Assembly (NCBI RefSeq): GCF_003130795.1
Contig: NZ_CP029353.1
Span: 2,474,984-2,538,983, forward strand
Direction of reading: 5' to 3'
Length of the DNA stretch: 64,000 nt
Source of the DNA: Azospirillum thermophilum
GTDB lineage: Bacteria; Pseudomonadota; Alphaproteobacteria; Azospirillales; Azospirillaceae
Below the pieces are notes generated by a model. The model was not told the origin of the DNA and searched no databases. It saw only the letters and a list, made by a program, of their open reading frames with translations. Positions 9,665-19,281 of this stretch are shown piece by piece (the first letter of the stretch is position 1; every line of letters starts with the position of its first letter). Position numbers and translations under genes: made by a program.

Positions 9665-10113
9665 GCGACGGCGGCCGCGGCGGGCTGGTCCCGGAACTGG
9701 GCGATGCCCAGCCGGTTCCAGGCGTTGATGGTCGCCACCGCCACCGTCAGGGCCGCGACCTGCCCGTCGCTGAAATGCCGGCGCAGCTCGGCGAGCCCCT
9801 GCTCGACCGCCCCATGCTCGGTGCGGGTCAGCATCTCGGCCCAGGCGAAGGCGGCCTTCTCGTCGGGATCGAACAGCGGCGACTGCCGCCAGCCGGCCAG
9901 CGCATCCAGCCGCTCCTGCGTCTCCCCCTCCCGCAGGGCCTCGCGGCCGTGCATGTCGATGCAGAAGGCGCAGTGGTTGATCTGCGAGACGCGCAGGTCG
10001 ATCAGGTGGCGCAGCCGCTGCGGCAGGCCCGAGCGGGTGATGGCGGCGGAGACGCCGTGGAGCGCCTTGTAGAGATCGGGCGTGGCGGCGGGGACGGAAA
10101 AGCGCATGTCCAT
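9661..10113 (-). CDS. Carboxymuconolactone decarboxylase / AhpD-like protein (ECF41 partner)
   Basis: 150 aa. The AhpD-like redox motif CAFCIDMHGREAL (CxxC...H) lies at about residues 50-62. Family members act as alkylhydroperoxidase-like thiol enzymes or decarboxylases; the substrate here is unknown. In ECF41 loci such a gene is usually the main, often only, target of the sigma factor. The ATG at 10113 gives the normal family N-terminus. A matching promoter is found about 40 bases upstream. Confidence 0.88.
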   Translation of the reverse strand: MDMRFSVPAATPDLYKALHGVSAAITRSGLPQRLRHLIDLRVSQINHCAFCIDMHGREALREGETQERLDALAGWRQSPLFDPDEKAAFAWAEMLTRTEHGAVEQGLAELRRHFSDGQVAALTVAVATINAWNRLGIAQFRDQPAAAAVA

Positions 10114-10149
10114 GGTGCTTCATCCTGTTCGGGTGACGATCGCCACCAG

Positions 10150-10176
10150 GACGGGGGCACCCGCCGGGCCGTGACG
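10150..10176 (-). promoter_or_regulatory. Predicted ECF41-dependent promoter
   Basis: On the minus strand CGTCACG (10176-10170) is followed after exactly 16 bases by CGTC (10153-10150). The reported ECF41 promoter is close to TGTCACA-N15/16-CGTC, so the core GTCAC and the -10 CGTC both match. It drives the decarboxylase-sigma pair, which implies autoregulation. Confidence 0.65.
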
Positions 10177-10190
10177 CATGGCTGCCATGC
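10176..10190. promoter_or_regulatory. 15-bp palindrome abutting the ECF41 promoter
   Basis: GCATGGC-T-GCCATGC is a perfect 7-bp inverted repeat with a one-base centre, touching the -35 element of the predicted ECF41 promoter. Its position suits an operator for an additional regulator. No regulator can be named. Confidence 0.45.
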
Positions 10191-10211
10191 ACGGCCGCCC
10201 GCCCCGCGTTC

Positions 10212-10484
10212 TCAGGCCCGGAGCTGGGCCACGGCCTCGCGGAGGATCGCCGTCTTGTAGGCGAAGCGGCCGGACGGGTCGCTGTCCTCGATCATCCCGA
10301 TCATGATGCCGACGGCATGGGCAACCTGGGCCGCCAGCGCCGGATCGGCCTTGATCCGCCGCACGAGGTCGGCCAGCGCCGCGTCGTAGGGCTTGCCCTC
10401 GAACCCGTCCGCCGCGATGGCCTCGAACCGGTTGGCGAGGTCGAGGACCGACGCCCCCATTGGTGCGGATGCCATACCGCTCAT
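10212..10484 (-). CDS. Small hypothetical protein in the moeB-DsrE operon
   Basis: 90 aa, not recognised. It looks mostly alpha-helical (LANRFEAIAADGFEGKPYDAA...), with no cysteines, no signal peptide and no membrane segment. The ATG overlaps the stop of the DsrE-like gene (ATGA), so it is translationally coupled to it. The context suggests a role connected with that protein, but the sequence gives no biochemical hint. Confidence 0.65.
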   Translation of the reverse strand: MSGMASAPMGASVLDLANRFEAIAADGFEGKPYDAALADLVRRIKADPALAAQVAHAVGIMIGMIEDSDPSGRFAYKTAILREAVAQLRA

Positions 10485-10918
10485 ACGAACAGCATGGCGC
10501 CACCCTTGGGCGCATCGTTCAGGAAGGTGACGACGCCGCCGGTCTTCACCGGGACATCCGGGCGCAACGCCTTGCCCTGCGGCAGCCCGAGCGCCCGCAG
10601 CCCCATCTCGCAGGCCATGACGGTGACGTTCAGGGCGACGCAGGCCTCCAGAAGCTCCTCGAAGGTGGCGAGTCCCTGGGCGGCGAAGAAGCGGTCGCGC
10701 TCCACCGGCCTGCTGCCGTCGTCGGCCGCATCCAGATCGTGCCAGCCCAGCACGCCCGGCTCCTCCTCCTGCACCAGCGCGCGCAGGGCGCGGCCGGTGA
10801 AGAACAGCGTGACGGGACGGTTGGTCGCCGCCGCCGCGCTGGCCATGACCAGCGCGTAATGGACGCGGTCGTAGCCGCCGGCGAAGACGACGATGGAAAG
10901 GCCTTCCGGGCCGGACAT
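10481..10918 (-). CDS. DsrE/DsrF-like family protein
   Basis: 145 aa. It begins LSIVVFAGGYDRVHYALVMA, typical of the DsrE/DrsE-like (YchN) fold, with VTLFFTGRAL and a later VTVMACEMGLRALGL that carries a cysteine at the position used in sulfur-relay relatives. These proteins bind or carry sulfur, or are of unknown function (often annotated peroxiredoxin-like). GAGGAG precedes the ATG at 10918. It sits between moeB and the 90-aa gene in one operon, consistent with sulfur transfer chemistry, though this remains an inference. Confidence 0.75.
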   Translation of the reverse strand: MSGPEGLSIVVFAGGYDRVHYALVMASAAAATNRPVTLFFTGRALRALVQEEEPGVLGWHDLDAADDGSRPVERDRFFAAQGLATFEELLEACVALNVTVMACEMGLRALGLPQGKALRPDVPVKTGGVVTFLNDAPKGGAMLFV

Positions 10919-10955
10919 GGGAACGCTCCTCAGCTTGAGCGGCAGCGGCCCGGGG

Positions 10956-11744
10956 TCAGTGGCCGGACAGGTCGCGGATGGTCGGATGGCTGCCGCAGAG
11001 CGGGCAGTCCGGGTCCTTGCGCAGGGTGATCCGCTGGTAGGACGCATAGAGCGTGTCCATCATCAGCAGGCTGCCCGACAGGCTCTCGCCCAGCCCCAGC
11101 AGTTCCTTCATCACCTCCACCGCCTGCAGCGACCCGATGAAGCCGGCCAGAGCGCCGAGCACGCCGCCCTCCGAACAGCTCGGCACCATGCCGCGCGGCG
11201 GCGGTTCGCGGAACAGGCAGCGGTAGCAGGGATGCGGATCGCCGAGATGCGCCTTGAAGGTCGACACCTGCCCGTCGAAGCGCAGGATCGCGGCGGAGAC
11301 CAGCGTCTTGCCGGCGAGATAGCAGGCATCGTTCAGCAGGAAGCGGGTGGAGAAATTGTCCGACCCGTCGGCCACCACGTCGTAGGGACCGATCAGGTCC
11401 ATCACGTTGTCGCGGTTCAGCCGGGTCTTGTAAGGCTCCACCCGCACGTCGGGATTCAGCGCGCGGATGCGGGCCGCAGCGCTTTCCACCTTCGGAACGC
11501 CGACCGAGCCCTCGTCGTGGATCACCTGGCGCTGCAGGTTCGACAGATCGACCGAGTCGTCGTCCACCACCCCGATGGTGCCGACGCCGGCCGCCGCCAG
11601 ATAGAGCAGCAGCGGCGCGCCCAGGCCGCCGGCCCCGACGACCAGCACCTTGGACTGCAAGAGCTTTTCCTGCCCCACGCCGCCGACTTCCGGCAGGACG
11701 ATGTGGCGCGAATAGCGATGAAGCTGGGTGTCCGTGAATTCCAT
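10956..11744 (-). CDS. moeB: MoeB/ThiF family adenylyltransferase
   Basis: 262 aa. It activates the C-terminal glycine of a ubiquitin-like sulfur carrier (MoaD or ThiS) with ATP. It shows the opening FTDTQLHRYSRHIVLPEVGG, the nucleotide-binding loop VVGAGGLGAPLLLYL, the aspartate motif VADGSDNFSTRFLLND and two zinc-binding CxxC pairs (CYRC and CPLC). There is no rhodanese domain. An alternative start four codons earlier exists. MoeB and ThiF cannot be separated by sequence alone; no moaD or thiS is in the window. Confidence 0.88.
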   Translation of the reverse strand: MEFTDTQLHRYSRHIVLPEVGGVGQEKLLQSKVLVVGAGGLGAPLLLYLAAAGVGTIGVVDDDSVDLSNLQRQVIHDEGSVGVPKVESAAARIRALNPDVRVEPYKTRLNRDNVMDLIGPYDVVADGSDNFSTRFLLNDACYLAGKTLVSAAILRFDGQVSTFKAHLGDPHPCYRCLFREPPPRGMVPSCSEGGVLGALAGFIGSLQAVEVMKELLGLGESLSGSLLMMDTLYASYQRITLRKDPDCPLCGSHPTIRDLSGH

Positions 11745-11856
11745 GGGAGGGAGCATAACGCAGTCCCGGCCGCAGCGTGCAGTTTCTTGCGGCAGCCCAG
11801 GCGCGGCACGGGCGCGCGGCCGTCAGGCGTCGCGCCGGCCGGGATGCCGCGGCGTG

Positions 11857-12642
11857 TCAGGCGGTGGTCTTGGTCTTGCCGCCTGTCTTCCTGGCGTCCT
11901 GGGCGGCCCACACGCGCAGGCGCTCCTCGCGCTCGCGCAGGATCTTGTCGATCGGCCGCTCTTCCACCGGCATGTCGATCTTGGCGGTCTTCGGGATGAA
12001 GTTGAGCTGATAGGGGATCTCGCCCGCCACGTTGCGCGGCGGCACCACCACCAGCTCATACTGGCCGGGCTGGATCTTGTAGCTCGGCTGGTCGAAGAAG
12101 CCGACCTGCTTTTCAGGGTTCATCGTGTCGCCGGAAGCGACGACCTTGCCGTCCTTGCCCATCAGCGCCCAGCGGGTGTAGGGCAGGCTGAGGTTGGCGG
12201 TGAACTCGCCGCCCTGCACCACGTTGACCGTGTGCTTCTGGACGCCCGGATCGGCCGTCGCGGCCTGCCGGGCCGTCGCCTTCAGCGTGGCGCCGCTCGA
12301 CAGCATCATCACGTTCTGCCGGACGCTGACGTCCAGCGAATACTCCCGCATGTTCACGCCGCGCATCGTCTGCGAGATGATCGCCGTGTAGGTGCCGGCC
12401 CCCAGCTTGGCGCTGGCGTCCGCCGCGTCCTGCTGCGACTTCATCGTCGCCACGACCTTGTTGTTCTGGTCGACGATCTGGACGGAGGTGTAGGAGTTGT
12501 TGATCTTGAAGTTGAACTCGCCGGGCTTGCTGACCGTGAACTGGCGGTAGTCGGTCGACATGCCGCGCCCGTTCAGCTCGTTGGTCAAGCCACGGAGCTG
12601 GAACCAGTTCATGGTCGATGCGTTCGGTACCGTGACGCCCAT
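11857..12642 (-). CDS. Unknown protein with two tandem beta-sandwich-like repeats
   Basis: 261 aa, family not recognised. Two segments can be aligned: residues about 34-106 (FTVSKPGEFNFKINNSYTS, then KVVAT, GAGTYT, YSLDV) and about 137-217 (HTVNVVQGGEFTANLSLPYT, then KVVAS, QPGQYE, YQLNF). Each looks like a beta-rich domain of the pre-peptidase (PPC) kind. A charged helix and a Lys/Thr-rich tail end the protein. There is no signal peptide, so export would need another route. The ATG at 12642 follows GGGGGGAT. It stands alone between moeB and cysK, both on the same strand. Confidence 0.7.
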   Translation of the reverse strand: MGVTVPNASTMNWFQLRGLTNELNGRGMSTDYRQFTVSKPGEFNFKINNSYTSVQIVDQNNKVVATMKSQQDAADASAKLGAGTYTAIISQTMRGVNMREYSLDVSVRQNVMMLSSGATLKATARQAATADPGVQKHTVNVVQGGEFTANLSLPYTRWALMGKDGKVVASGDTMNPEKQVGFFDQPSYKIQPGQYELVVVPPRNVAGEIPYQLNFIPKTAKIDMPVEERPIDKILREREERLRVWAAQDARKTGGKTKTTA

Positions 12643-12866
12643 GGTGGTATCCCCCCGCCCAGCGAAGCCCACTCAATTTAGTAAAATTCGATCTTTCCGT
12701 CGAAAAGAGACGGCCGCGCCGGCCGGCACGGGAGCGCACACCCTCTGCGCCCGAGGGGGTAGTCTACCCCAGACGGCGGGGCCGGGCAATCCTCGCTGTA
12801 AGGTTGCGTCGCGGCAAGCCCCGTTACGGGCGGGCCCGAGCGAATGCCCGGACCCGCCCGCCATGC

Positions 12867-13826
<960 letters not shown>

Positions 13827-13862
13827 GGTTCCACCTCTCGGATGTGTGTTATATTCGTGTTT

Positions 13863-13878
13863 TCACAGCATGCTGTGA
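13863..13878. promoter_or_regulatory. 16-bp perfect palindrome ahead of cysK
   Basis: TCACAGCATGCTGTGA reads the same on both strands. It lies 36 bases upstream of the cysK ATG and just upstream of a possible minus-strand -10 (TATAAC). A dyad here is a natural binding site for the dimeric Rrf2 regulator encoded immediately upstream. Confidence 0.65.
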
Positions 13879-13901
13879 TTTTACGCCCGTTCAGGCGAGA
13901 A

Positions 13902-14357
13902 TCAAATGGTAAAGTCGATCCGGTCTTCCGTCTCGCTCTCCACCCCAGCGCTGCGGGCCCGCATGCAGAGCTCCTCGATCGTCACCTCGTCGAGCTTCTT
14001 CATGCATTCCTCCTGCAGTTCCGCCCACAGCGGCCGCACCACCTTGTGGCCGAGGATCGAGCCCGCCGGCTCCTCGATCGGGTCGGTCGCCGTCTCCATG
14101 GACCGCACGACCCGCACGATCTCGCCCAGCGTGATCCGCCGCCGCTCGCGCGCCAGGCGATAGCCGCCGCGGGGACCCCGCACGCCGGCGAGGATGCCGT
14201 CGCGCACGAGCTGCTGCAGCACCTGCTCCAGATACCGCTTCGGGATGCCTTGGCGGCGGGTGATCTCGCCGGACTGCACCGGTTCGGTGCCGGCGTTGTA
14301 GGCGATGTCGAGCACCGCCTCGATGGCGAACATCAGCTTCTTGGAGATGCGGAGCAT
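13902..14357 (-). CDS. Rrf2-family transcriptional regulator
   Basis: 151 aa with the Rrf2 winged-helix start MLRISKKLMFAIEAVLDIAY and the signature PKRYLEQVLQQLVRDGIL...GVRGPRGGYRLAR. The three closely spaced cysteines that bind the [2Fe-2S] cluster in IscR and NsrR are absent from the equivalent loop; the only cysteines lie later (EECMKK, ELCMRA). In this it resembles CymR, the cysteine regulator that partners CysK in Gram-positives. The ATG at 14357 gives the usual family length. It precedes cysK in the same direction. Confidence 0.87.
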   Translation of the reverse strand: MLRISKKLMFAIEAVLDIAYNAGTEPVQSGEITRRQGIPKRYLEQVLQQLVRDGILAGVRGPRGGYRLARERRRITLGEIVRVVRSMETATDPIEEPAGSILGHKVVRPLWAELQEECMKKLDEVTIEELCMRARSAGVESETEDRIDFTI

Positions 14358-14394
14358 CAAAGGGACTCCCCTTGGAAACCAGACCGTGGCCGGC

Positions 14395-14841
14395 TCAGCG
14401 GCCGGTCGACCCGAAGCCGCCCGTGCCGCGGGCGCTTTCGGAGAGGGTGGACGCCTCGTGCCAGGTGACGCGGGCATAGCGGGCGACGACGAGCTGGGCG
14501 ATGCGCTGGCCGCGCTCCACCGTGAAGGCCCGGTCGCCGTGGTTGATCAGGATGACCCCGACCTCGCCGCGATAGTCGGCGTCGATGGTGCCGGGGCTGT
14601 TCAGCACCGTCACCCCATGCTTCAGCGCGAGGCCGGAACGGGGACGGACCTGCCCCTCGAACCCGGCGGGCAGGGCCAGCACGATGCCGGTCGGCACCAG
14701 GGCGCGGGCGCCGGGCGCGATCTCCACCGGCTCCGTCACCGCCGCCAGCAGGTCGAGTCCCGCCGCCCCGTCCGTCGCATAGGCAGGCAGATCCAGCCCC
14801 TCGGCATGGGGAAGGCGCACGATGGGAACGGTGGCGGTCAT
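14395..14841 (-). CDS. dut: dUTP diphosphatase (dUTPase)
   Basis: About 148 aa. It hydrolyses dUTP to dUMP, keeping uracil out of DNA and feeding dTTP synthesis. All five trimeric dUTPase motifs are visible: [39 protein letters not shown] and [10 protein letters not shown] at the C-terminus. AGGAGAG lies just upstream of the ATG at 14841; an alternative ATG at 14865 overlaps the coaBC stop (ATGA). The coaBC-dut order is widespread in proteobacteria. Confidence 0.95.
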   Translation of the reverse strand: MTATVPIVRLPHAEGLDLPAYATDGAAGLDLLAAVTEPVEIAPGARALVPTGIVLALPAGFEGQVRPRSGLALKHGVTVLNSPGTIDADYRGEVGVILINHGDRAFTVERGQRIAQLVVARYARVTWHEASTLSESARGTGGFGSTGR

Positions 14842-14861
14842 GCGCTGCTCTCCTGCGGTGG

Positions 14862-16124
14862 TCATGCGAAATGTCCTGCGATGGCCTCGGCGAGCCGCGC
14901 GGCCACCGCGTCCTTGCCCATGGTCGGCCAGGATTCGGCACCGTCGGCACGGATCAGATGGACGGTGTTCTCGCTGCCGCCGAAGGTGCCGGTGCCCGGC
15001 GACACATCGTTGGCGACGATCCAGTCGCAGCCCTTGCGCGCCCGCTTGGCGGTGGCATAGGCCAGCACGTCGCCGGTCTCCGCCGCGAAGCCGATGACGA
15101 GCGCCGGGCGCCGGGCGCCGGGCTGCGACAGGGTGGCGAGGATGTCGGGGTTCTCCACCAGCACCAGCGAGGGCGGGCCGCCGCCCTCCTTCTTCAGTTT
15201 GCGCTCCGCCGCGTCGGCGACGCGCCAGTCGGCCACCGCGGCGGCGCAGACGGCGACGTCCGCCGGCAGGGCGGCCTCGCAGGCGGCCAGCATCTCGCGG
15301 GCCGTCTCGACCGGATGGACCGTGCAGCCGGGGGGATCGGGCTCCCGCGTCGGGCCGGTCACCAGCGTCACCGACGCGCCGAGCCGGGCGAGCGCCGCCG
15401 CGATGGCGTGGCCCTGCTTGCCGGACGAGCGGTTGGCGATGTAGCGCACCGGGTCGATCGGCTCGTGGGTCGGGCCGCTCGTCACCAGGGCGCGCCGGCC
15501 GGCCAGCGGGCGATGGACCGGTCCCGGCGGCAGGCCGGCGAAATGCGCGGCGATCGCATCGACGATCTCCATCGGTTCCGCCATGCGGCCGGGGCCGAAC
15601 TCGTTGCAGGCCATGATCCCGTCATTCGGGCCGACCCGCCGGACGCCGCGGCTCTCCAGCAGCGCCATGTTGGCCTGGGTCGCCGGGTGCAGCCACATCC
15701 GGACATTCATCGCCGGGGCGACCAGCACCGGCTTATCGGTGGCGAGCAGCACGGTCGCGGCGAGGTCGTCGGCCATCCCCGAGGCCATGCGGGCCAGCAG
15801 ATTGGCGGTGGCCGGGGCCACCACCACCAGGTCGGCCTCGCGCGACAGGCGGATGTGGCCCATCTGCGATTCGTCGGTCAGCGACCACAGGTCCCGGTAG
15901 ACGGTGTCCTCCGTCAGGGCCTGCACCGACAGCGGGGTGACGAACTCCGCCCCGGCACGGGTCAGCACGGCCCGCACCGAGGCCCCCCGCTCGCGCAGGC
16001 GGCGGATCAGATCCAGGCACTTATAGGCGGCGATGCCGCCGGCGATGACCAGCAGGATGCGCTTGCCGGACAGAGCCGCATGATCGGCCGCGCTGTGATT
16101 GCCCACCGTCCCGCCGCTCGCCAT
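14862..16124 (-). CDS. coaBC: Bifunctional phosphopantothenoylcysteine decarboxylase / phosphopantothenate-cysteine ligase
   Basis: About 420 aa. It carries two steps of coenzyme A synthesis. The N-terminal CoaC flavoprotein domain has [12 protein letters not shown] (catalytic His), the PAMN-x-RMW motif and [13 protein letters not shown] (active-site Cys). The C-terminal CoaB domain has [20 protein letters not shown] and the KLKK lysines. The start is uncertain: the ATG at 16124 is listed, but TTG codons slightly upstream (around 16136-16175) are possible because GGGAG lies there. Upstream of dut with overlapping ends. Confidence 0.93.
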   Translation of the reverse strand: MASGGTVGNHSAADHAALSGKRILLVIAGGIAAYKCLDLIRRLRERGASVRAVLTRAGAEFVTPLSVQALTEDTVYRDLWSLTDESQMGHIRLSREADLVVVAPATANLLARMASGMADDLAATVLLATDKPVLVAPAMNVRMWLHPATQANMALLESRGVRRVGPNDGIMACNEFGPGRMAEPMEIVDAIAAHFAGLPPGPVHRPLAGRRALVTSGPTHEPIDPVRYIANRSSGKQGHAIAAALARLGASVTLVTGPTREPDPPGCTVHPVETAREMLAACEAALPADVAVCAAAVADWRVADAAERKLKKEGGGPPSLVLVENPDILATLSQPGARRPALVIGFAAETGDVLAYATAKRARKGCDWIVANDVSPGTGTFGGSENTVHLIRADGAESWPTMGKDAVAARLAEAIAGHFA

Positions 16125-16402
16125 TTGATCGCTCAATGGGAGATCTCCCGAAACGTCCTTATTGATTATGTACAATTCAGATATTCCATCACGACGTCAG
16201 GGACAAGCGTCGTGAAAGGCCCGCCTGCCCTGCAGCACGGGGATTGCGGCGGAAGCCCGGCCGAGGAATCGGCAACCGGTCGCGCGGCGGACCTCCGCAC
16301 GGGTCTTTCCCCCGTATGGCCTGATGGCGTAACATCGGATTTTAGGAATTGACCGCTAGACGGGGCGTCGCGTTGCCGTCTCCACCTTCAGCCGAACGGC
16401 CC

Positions 16403-17872
16403 ATGGCCCCCCGCTCCACTCCCGTCCTCCTGATCGAAGACACGCCTTCCCTTGCTCGGGTCTATGCCGAGTTCCTGAAGAAGGAGTCCTTCACCGTCAT
16501 CTCGGTGGAGACGGGGAGCGACGCGCTTGACCAGCTCGCCGACGGCGCGCCGAAGGTGGTGCTGCTCGACCTGCAGCTTCCGGACATGAACGGGATGGAG
16601 GTGCTGCGCCGCATCGCCGCCCAGGCCCTGCCCTGCGCCGTCATCGTGATCACCGCCCACGGGTCGGTGAAGGCGGCGGTCGAGGCCATGCGCTACGGCG
16701 CCTACGACTTCCTGGTGAAGCCCTTTTCCGCCGACCGGCTGCTGGTCACCGTGCGCAACGCCATGGAGCGGCTGCGCCTCGCCCAGATCGTCGAGACCTA
16801 CGAGCGGGACATCAGCCGCACCCGCTATCACGGCTTCATCGGCTCCTCGCTGGCGATGCAGGCGATCTACCGCATCATCGACAGCGCCGCCTCGTCCCGC
16901 GCCACCGTCTTCATCACCGGCGAATCCGGCACCGGCAAGGAGGTCTGCGCCGAGGCGATCCACCGGCAGAGCCCGCGCGGATCGAAGCCCTTCATCGCCA
17001 TCAACTGCGGGGCGATCCCCAAGGACCTGATGGAGAGCGAGATCTTCGGCCATGTGAAGGGCTCCTTCACCGGGGCGGTGTCCGACCGCGAAGGGGCGGC
17101 GGCCCGCGCCGACGGCGGCACCCTGTTCCTGGACGAGATCTGCGAGCTCGCCCCCGACCTGCAGACCAAGCTGCTGCGCTTCATCCAGACCGGCACCTTC
17201 ACGCCGGTCGGCGGCAGCAAGCTGGAGAAGGTCGACCTGCGCATCATCTGCGCCACCAACCGCGACCCGCTGCGCGAGGTGGAGGAAGGGCGCTTCCGCG
17301 AGGATCTCTATTACCGCCTGCACGTCATCCCGATCCACCTGCCCGCCCTGCGCGAGCGGGAGGACGACGTGCTGGAGATCGCCCGCCATTACCTGACCGA
17401 CTATGCCGCCGAGGAAGGCAAGGGCTTCACCCACTTCACCGCCGAGGCGGAGCAGGCGCTGCGCGGCTACCACTGGCCGGGCAACGTCCGCCAGTTGCAG
17501 AACGTCGTGCGCAACATCGTGGTCCTGCATGAGGGCGACACGGTGACCGCCGCCATGCTGCCGCCGCCGCTCTCCACCGGCGGAGCCGGCGCCCATGGGG
17601 CCGGTCCCGCCGTGCCGCTCCACCACCCGCACGCCCTGCAGCCCGGGCCGGCGCCCCAGCAGGCCGCGCCGGCCGCCGCGCCCCCGGCTCCCCCGCCCCA
17701 ACCGCCCGGCCCGAAGCCGATCCGGCCGCTGTGGGAGGTGGAGAAGGACGCCATCGAGGACGCCATCGCCGCTTGCGACGGCAACATCCCCCGGGCCGCC
17801 GCCCTGCTGCAGATCAGCGCCTCCACCATCTACCGCAAGCGGCTGACCTGGCAGGCGGAAGGGAAGCTGTGA
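16403..17872 (+). CDS. Sigma-54-dependent response regulator (NtrC/LuxO type)
   Basis: 489 aa. A receiver domain (residues about 8-120, phosphorylated Asp in VVLLDLQLPDMNG, Lys in FLVKPFSADR) is followed by an AAA+ domain (Walker A GESGTGKE, Walker B GGTLFLDEI, arginine finger region FREDLYYRL), a proline-rich linker of about 50 residues and a Fis-type helix-turn-helix (RAAALLQISASTIYRKRL). The sigma-54 contact loop reads GSFTGA rather than GAFTGA. The order and motifs resemble LuxO. No cognate kinase is adjacent, but a REC-Hpt protein lies 0.5 kb downstream. The ATG at 16403 is chosen because the domain begins immediately after it. Confidence 0.9.
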   Translation: MAPRSTPVLLIEDTPSLARVYAEFLKKESFTVISVETGSDALDQLADGAPKVVLLDLQLPDMNGMEVLRRIAAQALPCAVIVITAHGSVKAAVEAMRYGAYDFLVKPFSADRLLVTVRNAMERLRLAQIVETYERDISRTRYHGFIGSSLAMQAIYRIIDSAASSRATVFITGESGTGKEVCAEAIHRQSPRGSKPFIAINCGAIPKDLMESEIFGHVKGSFTGAVSDREGAAARADGGTLFLDEICELAPDLQTKLLRFIQTGTFTPVGGSKLEKVDLRIICATNRDPLREVEEGRFREDLYYRLHVIPIHLPALREREDDVLEIARHYLTDYAAEEGKGFTHFTAEAEQALRGYHWPGNVRQLQNVVRNIVVLHEGDTVTAAMLPPPLSTGGAGAHGAGPAVPLHHPHALQPGPAPQQAAPAAAPPAPPPQPPGPKPIRPLWEVEKDAIEDAIAACDGNIPRAAALLQISASTIYRKRLTWQAEGKL

Positions 17873-18067
17873 CGCGACCGGGCGGGTTGCTGCCTAAGGT
17901 CTATGGCCGCCCCGGGCTTTTACACCCCATCGGTATATGCCGAGAGCCTGCCTTGCCCGCTCCGGTGATGCAGGGATAGCCTTCATTCGCCTTTGTCTTG
18001 GTTCCGCTATCGGGTGTGACCCACCCGTCTGGCCGGTGCCATCGACGACAGACTTAGGGGGGAAGGA

Positions 18068-18286
18068 ATGGCAATGGCCACCGGTACCGTTAAATGGTTC
18101 AACACCACAAAGGGTTATGGCTTCATCGCTCCGGAAGCGGGTGCCAAGGACGTGTTCGTCCATATCACCGCCGTCCAGCGGTCGGGCCTGCGGGCCCTGT
18201 CGGAAGGCCAGCGTGTCCAGTTCGAGGTGTCGCGCGGAACCAACGGCAAGGATGCCGCCGTCAACATCAGCCTGATGGACCAGTGA
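18068..18286 (+). CDS. Cold-shock domain protein (CspA family)
   Basis: 72-aa single-strand nucleic-acid binding protein. It shows the start TGTVKWFNTTKGYGFIAPE with the RNP1 motif, and RNP2 as DVFVHITAV. The length is standard. It may melt RNA secondary structure or act as a transcription antiterminator. GGGGGGAAGGA precedes the ATG. The upstream gap of about 195 bases is long enough for the structured leader common in this family, but no specific element was identified. Confidence 0.93.
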   Translation: MAMATGTVKWFNTTKGYGFIAPEAGAKDVFVHITAVQRSGLRALSEGQRVQFEVSRGTNGKDAAVNISLMDQ

Positions 18287-18328
18287 CGGCCGCCGCACCC
18301 CGCTCCGGCCCGGCCTGACGCCGGCCAG

Positions 18329-18354
18329 CCCGCCGGCTGCAGCGTGCCGGCGGG
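18329..18354. terminator. Hairpin between convergent csp and REC-Hpt genes
   Basis: CCCGCCGGC (18329-18337) pairs perfectly with GCCGGCGGG (18346-18354) across an eight-base loop. No uridine run follows on either strand, so this is at best a weak bidirectional terminator or a 3'-end stabiliser. Confidence 0.5.
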
Positions 18355-18356
18355 CC

Positions 18357-19169
18357 TCATCCCAGGTAGCCCGCCCTGCGGTAGGCGTCGATCGCGGCGC
18401 GGGCAAGGTCCGGAATGGCGATCCGCAGGGCCTCGGCCTCGTCCGCGGAACCGGCGCGGCAGGCAAGCTCCAGCGCCCGTGCCGCCGCCGCCAGGGTCGG
18501 CGCCCCGAAGGTGCCCGCCGTACTCTTCAGCGTATGGGCCTCGCGCGCGAGAAGCGCCAGGTCGGTCTCCGCCGCGATCCGCTCCAGCCGCTCCATCGTT
18601 TCGTCGGCGAACTGGCGCAGGACGTCGGCCAGCACTTCCGCGTCCAGGTCGGCGCCGAGCTGGTCGAGCGTGGCGCGGTCCAGCATCTCCACCCCCGCCG
18701 TGGCCGCCGCCGGTGCCGTTCCCGGCGTCCGTGCCATGGCGTGCAGGCCGGCCACCCGCCCCAGCCAATGAGCCACCCGCTCCAGCAGGGCGGCGCGGTC
18801 GAACGGCTTGGCGAGATGATCGTCCATCCCGGCGGCGAGACAGCGGGCCCGGTCGGACTCCTGCGAATCCGCGGTGATCGCGATGATGGGGATGCGGCAG
18901 AGCGGCGGCGGCAGGTCGCGCATCAGGCGGGCGGCGGTCAGGCCGTCCATCTCCGGCATCGCCAGATCCATCAGCACGAGGTCGTAGCCACCGCGCGCCA
19001 CCGCGGCGACGGCGGTACGGCCGTTCTCCACCACGTCGACCGTATGGCCGGCACTGCCGAGGATCGCGGCGGCCAGCATCTGGTTGGGAGCACAGTCCTC
19101 CACCAGCAGGATGCGGCTGCCGGAGGTCGGGGCGTCCAGGGAAGAGGGCGCTGCCGGGGGATGCGTCAT
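18357..19169 (-). CDS. Receiver plus histidine phosphotransfer (REC-Hpt) protein
   Basis: 270 aa phosphorelay protein. The receiver domain (about residues 18-135) has the phosphorylated Asp in LVLMDLAMPEMDG and the conserved Lys in HLAKPFD. The C-terminal Hpt domain carries the phosphorylated His in REAHTLKSTAGTFGAP. It has no kinase and no DNA-binding domain, so it can accept and pass phosphoryl groups between a hybrid kinase and another regulator. The sigma-54 regulator at 16.4-17.9 kb is the nearest receiver protein; a link is only suggested by proximity. Confidence 0.88.
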   Translation of the reverse strand: MTHPPAAPSSLDAPTSGSRILLVEDCAPNQMLAAAILGSAGHTVDVVENGRTAVAAVARGGYDLVLMDLAMPEMDGLTAARLMRDLPPPLCRIPIIAITADSQESDRARCLAAGMDDHLAKPFDRAALLERVAHWLGRVAGLHAMARTPGTAPAAATAGVEMLDRATLDQLGADLDAEVLADVLRQFADETMERLERIAAETDLALLAREAHTLKSTAGTFGAPTLAAAARALELACRAGSADEAEALRIAIPDLARAAIDAYRRAGYLG

Positions 19170-19281
19170 CGGCCAGTCCGCTTGATGGAGGTCGCACCAC
19201 TGTAGGAAGGGCGGAGCGCCGCGGCAACGGGCGGCGCGGCTGCCCCTGTCGATTCAACCGCAGCCACGCTATCCTGACGCC

